A DNA stretch of 64,000 nucleotides from JAUIAI01 sp045106815. Lineage in GTDB: Bacteria; Pseudomonadota; Gammaproteobacteria; Burkholderiales; Burkholderiaceae_E. A program made the translations under genes and the position numbers. The notes beneath the pieces were generated by a model. The model was not told the origin of the DNA. It worked only from the letters and a program-made list of their open reading frames with translations, and ran no database searches. This document shows, in pieces, positions 1 to 6,535 of the stretch. The stretch's first letter is position 1, and each line of letters starts with the position of its first letter. The stretch covers positions 1 through 64,000 of the forward strand of contig JBGCFG010000002.1 of assembly GCA_045106815.1 (NCBI GenBank), written 5' to 3'.

Positions 1-854
1 CAAGCCTTGCGCATGCATTGAATCAGCGCTCGCCTTTGGTGGTGGCAGTGAGTGGCGGCGTTGACAGTCTCACGCTCGCGTGGTCAGCCGCTACCTTGCT
101 GGGTCCATCGGTACGCGTTGTTCATGCGGCCGGACCAGCAGTGCCGCCATTGGCAACCGAAAGGGTGAAAGCCTATGCGCGCCGATGGGGATGGGATTTG
201 CAAGTGCTCAATGCTGGCGAATATCAAGACCCTGAGTATCGTAAGAATCCTGTCAATCGATGCTACTACTGCAAGAGCAATCTCTATCAGCGTATCCGCG
301 AGTCTTGTGACACCCCTGCCTTTGTCGCCGCCGGCACGAATCTCGATGATCTGGGTGAATATCGACCAGGCTTACTCGCCGCAGACGAGCAACAGGTCAT
401 TCACCCCTTCGTTGATGCTGCGATGGCCAAGTCGGCGGTTCGTGAGCTCGCAGCTGCCGCAGGCCTGGACGATATTGCCCAGCTACCTGCTCAACCCTGT
501 TTGGCCAGCCGGGTTGAAACCGGCATTTCAATCAAGGCGGAAGATCTCACGTTTATAGATCAGATAGAGCAACTGTCAGCGACACGATTGAACGTAGGCG
601 ACATTCGTTGCCGGGTAACCCGACAAGGTGTGTGGCTGGAAGCAGATCCTGGTGTGAACGAGCGGGCGGCGCTCATAGCGCATGTTCGTCAGGCTTGTGA
701 AGAAAGCGGGCGGGTGTTCGCGGGTATCAGGCCGTACCGGCGCGGCAGCGCATTTCTCACGACAGCGGCTGATGAGCAGGTGATTAGACTGCGCCGAAAC
801 AGCCAGTCAAAATCTGATAATCCGGTGTCGCAGATCAGGCGCAGCACTTCATGA
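1..854 (+). CDS. larE: ATP-dependent sacrificial sulfur transferase LarE, probably 5'-truncated by the window edge
   Basis: LarE adenylates and then sulfurates the pyridinium dicarboxylate precursor of the nickel-pincer (NPN) cofactor of lactate racemase. Counting from a TTG at base 18, the PP-loop SGGVDS is at residues 12-17, a CYYC motif gives Cys82 and Cys85, and PCLASR gives Cys161, the position of the sacrificial or cluster cysteine of the family. The frame stays open to the left edge, and family members normally have about 20 residues before the PP-loop. The true start is therefore probably outside the window and the TTG is only a fallback. The stop overlaps the larB start (ATGA). The family assignment is secure; the 5' end is not. 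Confidence 0.88.
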   Translation, partial: SLAHALNQRSPLVVAVSGGVDSLTLAWSAATLLGPSVRVVHAAGPAVPPLATERVKAYARRWGWDLQVLNAGEYQDPEYRKNPVNRCYYCKSNLYQRIRESCDTPAFVAAGTNLDDLGEYRPGLLAADEQQVIHPFVDAAMAKSAVRELAAAAGLDDIAQLPAQPCLASRVETGISIKAEDLTFIDQIEQLSATRLNVGDIRCRVTRQGVWLEADPGVNERAALIAHVRQACEESGRVFAGIRPYRRGSAFLTTAADEQVIRLRRNSQSKSDNPVSQIRRSTS

Positions 855-1549
855 GCAATGATTTTCAATTTGACTGGTCTCGGCAAGCGAGAACCCATGT
901 ACCCGAGGTTGTGTTTGCCGAAGGTAAACAGGTCGCGCAGATTGTCGATGTGCTGCACCAAGCTGATGCACGCAAGCATCGCCTGCTGCTCACTCGCTTC
1001 TCGCTAGAACAGTTTGAGCAAGTGCTTGCGCAGCTAGGCAAGCAGGGGCAGCCAAGCTTGCATCAACGCCTGACCCATGATGCAGCATCGTCTACGGCAG
1101 TGTTGGGCGATGACGAAACAGGCACCCCTACGGTAGGCGACAAAGACATTGCGATTGTGTGCGCCGGTTCATCAGACCTGCCAGTTGCGCTGGAGGCGCA
1201 GCAGTCACTCCGGTTTCTCGGTCGAGTGGCCCCCTTGTTTGCCGATGTGGGCGTCGCCGGCCTGTGGCGTCTGACGCAGATTGCTGACGAGCTCGCGCAG
1301 TATCGTGTGCTGATTGCAGTGGCAGGTATGGAGGGGGCGCTCTTCAGTGTTGTCGCCGGACTCGTACCAAGTCTGGTCATCGCAGTGCCGCGTTCAGTTG
1401 GCTATGGCGTGGCCGCCGGCGGGCAGGCAGCGTTAAGCAGTGCCCTCGCTAGCTGCGCCCCGGGCATTGTCTGCGTCAATATTGACAATGGCTTTGGTGC
1501 TGCTGCCGCTGCCCACAAAATGCTGAGCGTTTCCTTTACGCGTCCCTAA
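851..1549 (+). CDS. larB: Nickel-pincer cofactor biosynthesis carboxylase/hydrolase LarB
   Basis: LarB carboxylates nicotinic acid adenine dinucleotide and hydrolyses it, the first step of NPN cofactor synthesis. The 232-residue protein has the expected AIR-carboxylase (PurE-like) C-terminal half, with the stretches AIVCAGSSDLPVA, ADVGVAGL and VAGMEGALFSVVAGL, and ends with the Gly/Ala-rich segment DNGFGAAAAAH. The ATG overlaps the larE stop by 4 nt, so the two are translationally coupled. Neither LarC, which inserts the nickel, nor an LarA-type racemase is visible; if present they should lie upstream of the window. An amino-acid ABC transporter starts 40 nt downstream on the same strand and may be co-transcribed. 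Confidence 0.9.
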   Translation: MSNDFQFDWSRQARTHVPEVVFAEGKQVAQIVDVLHQADARKHRLLLTRFSLEQFEQVLAQLGKQGQPSLHQRLTHDAASSTAVLGDDETGTPTVGDKDIAIVCAGSSDLPVALEAQQSLRFLGRVAPLFADVGVAGLWRLTQIADELAQYRVLIAVAGMEGALFSVVAGLVPSLVIAVPRSVGYGVAAGGQAALSSALASCAPGIVCVNIDNGFGAAAAAHKMLSVSFTRP

Positions 1550-1589
1550 GGTTGGCAATAGCGCAGACGCTTCAGTTAGACTCCGCTTC

Positions 1590-2372
1590 ATGAGCAAGCC
1601 TGACTTTGTGACTGTTGAGGGTCTTGAGAAGACCTATGGTGATCTGCGGGTTATCAAAGGTGTGTCGTTTGTGGCCGCTGAGAACGAAGTGATTTCGCTC
1701 ATTGGGGCATCAGGTTCAGGCAAATCAACGATTCTGCGATGCCTGAATCTGCTTGAGGTGCCTGAGCGCGGAGAGATCACCATCAATGGTGAGCGGCTAC
1801 CACTCAGCGAGCCCGTTGGCCCAGGCAGCAAGCGACCTCGCAAAATCACCGACCCTCAAAAGCTGCGCCACATGCGCGCGCGGCTGGGGATGGTGTTTCA
1901 GAGCTTCAATTTGTGGTCGCATCTCACCATTCTTGAAAACATTATCGAAGCGCCTGTTCAGGTCTTGAAACAATCTCGCGCCGAGGCGACTGCCCGCGCA
2001 CTGTCTTTACTTGAGCGGGTCGGTATTGCCGACAAGCAAGCGGTGTATCCGGAGCAATTGTCAGGTGGGCAGCGTCAGCGTGCTGCTATCGCGCGTACGT
2101 TGGCAATGGACCCGCAGGTCTTGCTATTTGATGAGCCCACCTCCGCCCTTGACCCTGAAATGGTCGGCGAAGTGTTGGCCGTGATGCGCGACCTGGCTGA
2201 TGAGGGGCGATGCATGATTGTCGTGACTCATGAAATGGGGTTTGCGCGAGAGGTGTCGGATCGGGTCATTTTTCTTCACCAGGGGCTGATTGGTGAGTGT
2301 GGATCGCCAGCCAAACTCTTTTCTAATCCGGAAACAAAAGCCTGCCAGCAATTTCTGGAGAAGGTCTTATGA
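1590..2372 (+). CDS. Polar amino-acid ABC transporter, ATP-binding protein (HisP/GlnQ type)
   Basis: This is the cytoplasmic ATPase of a PAAT-family importer. Residues 39-47 (GASGSGKST) are Walker A. LSGGQRQR near residue 157 is the ABC signature, and VLLFDEPTSALDPE is Walker B with the D-loop, followed by the switch histidine in VVTHEMGF. The 260-residue length is normal. An insertion around residues 68-90 (SEPVGPGSKRPRKITDPQKL) between Walker A and the Q-loop is typical of the HisP/AotP branch. It opens a four-gene operon of ATPase, binding protein and two permeases. Basic amino acids or opines are the likely substrates, but the sequence does not settle this. Confidence 0.93.
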   Translation: MSKPDFVTVEGLEKTYGDLRVIKGVSFVAAENEVISLIGASGSGKSTILRCLNLLEVPERGEITINGERLPLSEPVGPGSKRPRKITDPQKLRHMRARLGMVFQSFNLWSHLTILENIIEAPVQVLKQSRAEATARALSLLERVGIADKQAVYPEQLSGGQRQRAAIARTLAMDPQVLLFDEPTSALDPEMVGEVLAVMRDLADEGRCMIVVTHEMGFAREVSDRVIFLHQGLIGECGSPAKLFSNPETKACQQFLEKVL

Positions 2373-2428
2373 GCCTGCGGAACCGTTAAACCTAAGCAAT
2401 TGATCGATCTTCAAAGAGGAGAACTTAA

Positions 2429-3163
2429 ATGAACAAACTCTCACTGGTTTTTGCAACAGCTCTGGTGCTTAGCGCCAGTTTGGCCAACGCGCAGACGCTG
2501 AGAATTGCAACTGAAGGGGCGTACCCGCCTTTCAATACCAAAAGTGCCGACGGTCAACTGGGTGGCTTTGATGTCGATATTGCGAAAGCCCTTTGTGCCG
2601 AAATGAAGCGTGAGTGCGAAATCGTCGCGCAGGACTGGGATGGCATCATTCCCGGCCTGGTCAACAAAAAGTATGACGCTATCGTCGCTTCTATGTCGAT
2701 CACACCTGAGCGGAAGCAGACCATCGATTTCACCGATCGCTACTACTCGAATTACATCAGCGTGATTGCCCCCAAGAAGTCGGGTTTGGCGATGGATGAT
2801 CTCGCAAGCAAAACAGTCGGTGCTCAGCGCTCAACCATTGCCGCCACCTGGGCGGAAGATGAATTCGGCCGACGCGGCGACGTCAAGCTCTATGACACGC
2901 AAACAGCCGCGTATGCTGATCTTGAAGCGGGCAGAATCGATGCGCTGGTGTCTGACTATCTTCCCGTGCTGGATTGGCTCAAAGATAAGCCAGCCTACGA
3001 TTTCATCGGTTCAAAGATTGATATCAATGACCAGATTGGCATTGGATTGCGTCAGGGTGAAGGCAGCCTTAAAGAGTCGTTTAACCAGGCCCTGAAAACC
3101 ATTAGGAGCAACGGTACCTATCAAAAGATCAATGACAAGTACTTCTCTGTCGATATTTACTAG
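2429..3163 (+). CDS. Periplasmic polar amino-acid-binding protein (HisJ/ArgT-like)
   Basis: Solute-binding subunit of the adjacent importer. It has a cleavable Sec signal peptide (residues 1-21, ending ANA/Q) and then the SBP_bac_3 fold. RIATEGAYPPFNTKSADGQLGGFDVDIAKAL and the CEIVAQDWDGIIPGL segment resemble lysine/arginine/ornithine- or octopine-binding proteins. A strong Shine-Dalgarno sequence (AAGAGGAG) lies 8-9 nt before the ATG. The TAG stop forms the base of a large hairpin that fills the gap before the first permease gene, which probably lets this subunit be made in excess. Substrate specificity cannot be read with certainty. Confidence 0.92.
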   Translation: MNKLSLVFATALVLSASLANAQTLRIATEGAYPPFNTKSADGQLGGFDVDIAKALCAEMKRECEIVAQDWDGIIPGLVNKKYDAIVASMSITPERKQTIDFTDRYYSNYISVIAPKKSGLAMDDLASKTVGAQRSTIAATWAEDEFGRRGDVKLYDTQTAAYADLEAGRIDALVSDYLPVLDWLKDKPAYDFIGSKIDINDQIGIGLRQGEGSLKESFNQALKTIRSNGTYQKINDKYFSVDIY

Positions 3164-3249
3164 GCGTCTGCTCGGTAGAACGGGTCGAGGCGAAATGGGC
3201 GTTCCTGGCGCCCGTTGCGGCCGATCCGTTTCTGCCGCGCAGACGCCTA
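3161..3249 (+). repeat. Intercistronic stem-loop between binding protein and permease
   Basis: The arms TAGGCGTCTGC (3161-3171) and GCAGACGCCTA (3239-3249) are perfectly complementary over 11 bp. Inside them lies a second near-complementary pair, GGTAGAACGGGTCG (3174-3187) against the region 3221-3235. Innermost is a closed hairpin, AATGGGCG/CGCCCGTT (3194-3216, 7-nt loop). The structure starts at the stop codon of the binding-protein gene and ends 10 nt before the permease ATG. No T-tract follows, so it looks like an mRNA-stabilising or partial-attenuation element rather than a full terminator. Its 3' arm also covers part of the only Shine-Dalgarno-like AGG of the next gene. Confidence 0.75.
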
Positions 3250-3259
3250 GGCCTACCTG

Positions 3260-3976
3260 ATGGGCGAATCGGCTACCTGGATGACGCTGCTCGCCTGGGG
3301 GCCGGAAGGGTGGGGTGACGAACTGCTGCTGGGCGCATGGCTCACGGTGCAACTGGCGCTTGTCTCATTGGCTGCGGGTTTGTTCTTTGGCCTGTTGCTA
3401 ACCAGCGCCGCGGTGTCCGCTTGGCCACCACTGCGCTGGTTGGCCAACGCCTACATGATCTTTATGCGCGGCGTGCCGGAGTTCCTGGTGCTCCTGCTTG
3501 TCTTCTTCGGCTCTGAGCAGATTTTGAACGGTCTGCTGCAAATGCTGGGTCATCCGGGTGGTGTCACGGTGCCCAAGTTTGCTGCTGCCTGCATGGGTCT
3601 ATCGATGATCTTTGCAGCTTACGCTTGCGAGGTACTGAGGGGGGCTTATCAGGCAGTTCCGTCCGGGCAGCTTGAAGCAGCCCGCGCTGTTGGCATGTCT
3701 GGCTGGCAGACACTACGCCGGATTCGCGTTCCCCAAATGTGGCGTTTCGCGATTCCAGGGCTTGCCAATCTCTGGATGGTGATGCTCAAAGACACATCGC
3801 TGGCAGCCGTCATTGCGCTGGATGAATTGCTGCGCGTAGCAAAGGTGGCGGGCGAAACAACCCGACTGCCCTTGTTGTTCTTTGTTGTGGCCGGTCTGAT
3901 TTATCTGGTCCTGACAGCATTGTCTGACTTCGGGCGGCAAAGACTGGAGGCCCGCGCACGTCGTGGGTTTGCCTGA
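3260..3976 (+). CDS. Polar amino-acid ABC transporter permease (HisQ-like)
   Basis: First inner-membrane channel subunit of the importer. The 238 residues contain about five membrane-spanning segments and the His/Glu/Gln/Arg/opine permease domain. The EAA loop is EAARAVGMSGWQTLRRIRVPQ, which contacts the ATPase. The ATG at 3260 lies just beyond the hairpin, with only a weak AGG as ribosome-binding site, so translation may be limited compared with the binding protein. The next permease follows after 2 nt. Confidence 0.92.
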   Translation: MGESATWMTLLAWGPEGWGDELLLGAWLTVQLALVSLAAGLFFGLLLTSAAVSAWPPLRWLANAYMIFMRGVPEFLVLLLVFFGSEQILNGLLQMLGHPGGVTVPKFAAACMGLSMIFAAYACEVLRGAYQAVPSGQLEAARAVGMSGWQTLRRIRVPQMWRFAIPGLANLWMVMLKDTSLAAVIALDELLRVAKVAGETTRLPLLFFVVAGLIYLVLTALSDFGRQRLEARARRGFA

Positions 3977-3978
3977 CC

Positions 3979-4722
3979 ATGTTTCGCGAATTTAAGTTCT
4001 GGCTATCTGATGCCATCTGCGGACTGCTCGAGCCGGTGGCCCCTGCGTTGTTCGCAAAATCATGTTCACGGTTTGCAGACGGATTTATCGTCACGATCGA
4101 GTTGCTGATCTTGTCTTGCGTGATCGGGTTTTGTATTGCTTTAACCGCCGTGCTCTGTCGTTTGTCTTCGAAGCCGTTGCTGAAAACGGGCGCGTTTTTA
4201 TATATCTATTTGTTTCGGGGTACGCCTTTACTGGTGCAGTTCTGGATTGTGTACTTCGGGATTGGCAGCCTGGGAGAGGCAAGCCTGGGTCCATTGCTAT
4301 GGCCGTTATTCAAGGATGCCTGGTGGGTAGGCCTGATTGTCCTGTCTCTTAATACCGGGGCTTACGTTGCTGAGATTCTCAGAGGCGGGCTGGTGAATGT
4401 ACCCGCCGGACAGATGGAGGCCGCGGTTGCGCATGGCATGAGTTGGCTTCAGGCCATGCGCAGAATCATGCTGCCACAAGCGCTACGCATCGCGTGGCCG
4501 GCTTATGGCAATGAGTTGGTATTGCTCATGAAAGGTAGTGCCCTGGTCTCAACGATTACCGTGATGGATCTCATGGGGCAGACACGCACAATTTTTTCGC
4601 GCAGCTACGACCTCAGCGTGTACCTGTATGCCGCTCTGTTGTATTTACTCATTGCCGGCGTCATCACGCTTTTTTGCCGGCTGGTCGAGAACCGACTCAT
4701 GAACAAACCTGCGTCGGCCTAA
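3979..4722 (+). CDS. Polar amino-acid ABC transporter permease (HisM-like)
   Basis: Second channel subunit, 247 residues, pairing with the HisQ-like protein. It carries the permease domain with a periplasmic N-terminal stretch, IYLFRGTPLLVQFWIVYFG (the characteristic RGTPLLVQ motif of this family), and an EAA loop, MEAAVAHGMSWLQAMRRIMLPQ. Start and stop are unambiguous and it is the last gene of the operon. It converges on the minus-strand esterase gene with only 14 nt between the stops, and I see no clear terminator there. Confidence 0.93.
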   Translation: MFREFKFWLSDAICGLLEPVAPALFAKSCSRFADGFIVTIELLILSCVIGFCIALTAVLCRLSSKPLLKTGAFLYIYLFRGTPLLVQFWIVYFGIGSLGEASLGPLLWPLFKDAWWVGLIVLSLNTGAYVAEILRGGLVNVPAGQMEAAVAHGMSWLQAMRRIMLPQALRIAWPAYGNELVLLMKGSALVSTITVMDLMGQTRTIFSRSYDLSVYLYAALLYLLIAGVITLFCRLVENRLMNKPASA

Positions 4723-4736
4723 GGCCTGCGCTGTTT

Positions 4737-5609
4737 CTATTGTTCTCCCACAGGTTTTTCGCATCTGTTTGCCGCCGCCCGACCACATGCAAGCGCGCGC
4801 TGTGCCACGGCTAGCTGCTCCTGGCTCCCAATCCCTGGAATGTTGACAATGTGAACGGCGTCCACACGTCGTATGTCTTTGGTGTCAAACGCGCAGACAT
4901 TGGCTGTTTCGTCGGCAGTAGTCTTAATGGACTCGCGAATCGAATCCATGGGTGCTCTGAATCTGGGCAAAATGTTTTCCGGCATGGCAATGGAGAATGC
5001 CGGTGCCGGCACATTAGGCCAGTTGACTTCGGCATGCGCCTGAATGGCCTGGATCAATTGCCCAAGTCTTGGTTTGTAAAGCGGATACTGGGCCGGATAA
5101 ACATCGGCTTCGCCCTGGAACCACACAAAGGTAAGCGCGCTTATGTTGTCTTCCGATCGGATGGACTGGTTAATGACGGTATCAAACGCTCGCATCATCG
5201 GCGCCCAGATCGGACCTGGCGTGCCGTCTTCGAGCATCCACGAGTTGATGGGGCGGCCGCCAACATAGTGGTGTCCAAAGAAGTAGTTCAGGTCTTGGGC
5301 ACTGAGTGATTTGCGCATCGCCGCAGCCAAACCTGTATTGGCATTGCTCTGGCCCGCCAGCAGCACAATCTCACTGCTGTGGGTCTCATTAATTGCATCG
5401 TTGATGTCGCAAGCAACGGGTCCCTCATCCAGCACTGGTGGCTGATCGACCGCGGGCGATGACTCTGGCTCAACTGAATCACTATCAGATTCAACAGCCC
5501 GTGGGGCTTGTTCTGAGCCGCTGCCACACGCAACCAGGCCGCTCAAGGATGCAAGCGCTATCCAGAGTGCGCACGTGAACACCCCACCGGCACGGTGGAC
5601 GTTTGTCAT
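4737..5609 (-). CDS. SGNH/sialate O-acetylesterase-like lipoprotein
   Basis: The start is placed at 5609 because GGAGGG lies 6-7 nt upstream and the protein then opens with a signal peptide ending in the lipobox LVAC. The 21 codons upstream of it lack this logic. After the lipidated Cys comes an acidic Ser/Pro/Glu-rich linker of about 40 residues. Next is the carbohydrate-esterase domain with the nucleophile block LLAGQSNANTG, the block FVWFQGEADVYP typical of SASA/DUF303 enzymes, and a late DAVHI segment that may hold the catalytic Asp-His. It probably removes acetyl groups from a surface or dietary glycan at the envelope. It stands alone, without glycan genes next to it. Confidence 0.72.
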   Translation of the reverse strand: MTNVHRAGGVFTCALWIALASLSGLVACGSGSEQAPRAVESDSDSVEPESSPAVDQPPVLDEGPVACDINDAINETHSSEIVLLAGQSNANTGLAAAMRKSLSAQDLNYFFGHHYVGGRPINSWMLEDGTPGPIWAPMMRAFDTVINQSIRSEDNISALTFVWFQGEADVYPAQYPLYKPRLGQLIQAIQAHAEVNWPNVPAPAFSIAMPENILPRFRAPMDSIRESIKTTADETANVCAFDTKDIRRVDAVHIVNIPGIGSQEQLAVAQRALACGRAAANRCEKPVGEQ

Positions 5610-5821
5610 GGGTTTTCCCTCCAAGCGCGATCGGCTTTTTAGTCTGTGATCGCTTGCAGGACAAGATACCACCGCAGCATGCCTTGACCGTCATGCTTCG
5701 CAGCTATTCGCGGCAATAACCGGAACGATCAATGTTAAGAAAGTCGACTTTGGGCGGCGACCTTTGACCGCTCGGCTATCAAAACGTTAACCCACTATTG
5801 AATGCATTTTCGACTGTCGGA

Positions 5822-6535
5822 TTAACTGTCGATTCTTTCCAGCAGGCGTTCTGCCGTCACGATCAGTCGGTCAGGTCCGCGCGGCACAAGCGCGTTAAAC
5901 GGCCAGCAAGTGACCATCGTGAGTTCGTCGCGGCCATGATTGTTCAGGACCCAAAGATCATGTTCGTCAACGATTTGCCGCGCTTTGATTTCGTACCTTA
6001 GGGTGCGCCCTTCCAGGGTTTCAACGCGAACGATGTCGCCCGGCACCACATGTTCCAAAACGGCGAAGTGAGTATCTCGGTGAGCACTGACGACGCTTCT
6101 GGCTCCATGTCCTGGCAACGCCGATTGTGGGTTGAGGCCAGGGCCGAATGCCAGGGTGCGGGGTGCATCATTGTCGAGTACGAATAGCGCAGTTTGCTGG
6201 CGTTCAAACGTTATGCGTGCAATCGGCGCCATGTCAGCCCACGGCCAGGGTTTAATGCTTGCTTCGCCGCTAGTCGTATTTTCCTGCCAGGCGTGCTGGA
6301 TGAGTAACTGGGCCAAGTGGGCTTTGGCAATGACGCGCAAACCGTTGCCGATTTGATAGCCCGCCCCAACAAACAAGACCAGGCATAGGGCGATGCAAAT
6401 GCAAACCGGTGTTCTGCCGTAGTGCGTCTGAAGCCGGGTTACCGCGTCGCGCGCCCGCTGCCAGTAGGAGAGCCTGGTAGCGGGCGCTTTGCAAACACCG
6501 GGTAGCGGCCCGGCTGGAGGAGAAATCCTCATCAC
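5822..6535 (-). CDS. Class GN sortase (proteobacterial dedicated sortase)
   Basis: A membrane-anchored cysteine transpeptidase of the small sortase family found in Gram-negatives, usually with a single target. Of 237 residues, the N-terminal anchor is at about 43-60. The catalytic triad is visible: His152 (VVSAHRDTHF), Cys210 (TMVTCWPF) and Arg223 (GPDRLIV). Its ATG overlaps the stop of the target gene by 4 nt, so the two are co-translated. The long, basic N-terminus before the anchor is ordinary for an inner-membrane protein facing the periplasm. This matches the family paired with the marine proteobacterial sortase target protein. Assignment by motif and context is secure. Confidence 0.92.
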   Translation of the reverse strand: MMRISPPAGPLPGVCKAPATRLSYWQRARDAVTRLQTHYGRTPVCICIALCLVLFVGAGYQIGNGLRVIAKAHLAQLLIQHAWQENTTSGEASIKPWPWADMAPIARITFERQQTALFVLDNDAPRTLAFGPGLNPQSALPGHGARSVVSAHRDTHFAVLEHVVPGDIVRVETLEGRTLRYEIKARQIVDEHDLWVLNNHGRDELTMVTCWPFNALVPRGPDRLIVTAERLLERIDS

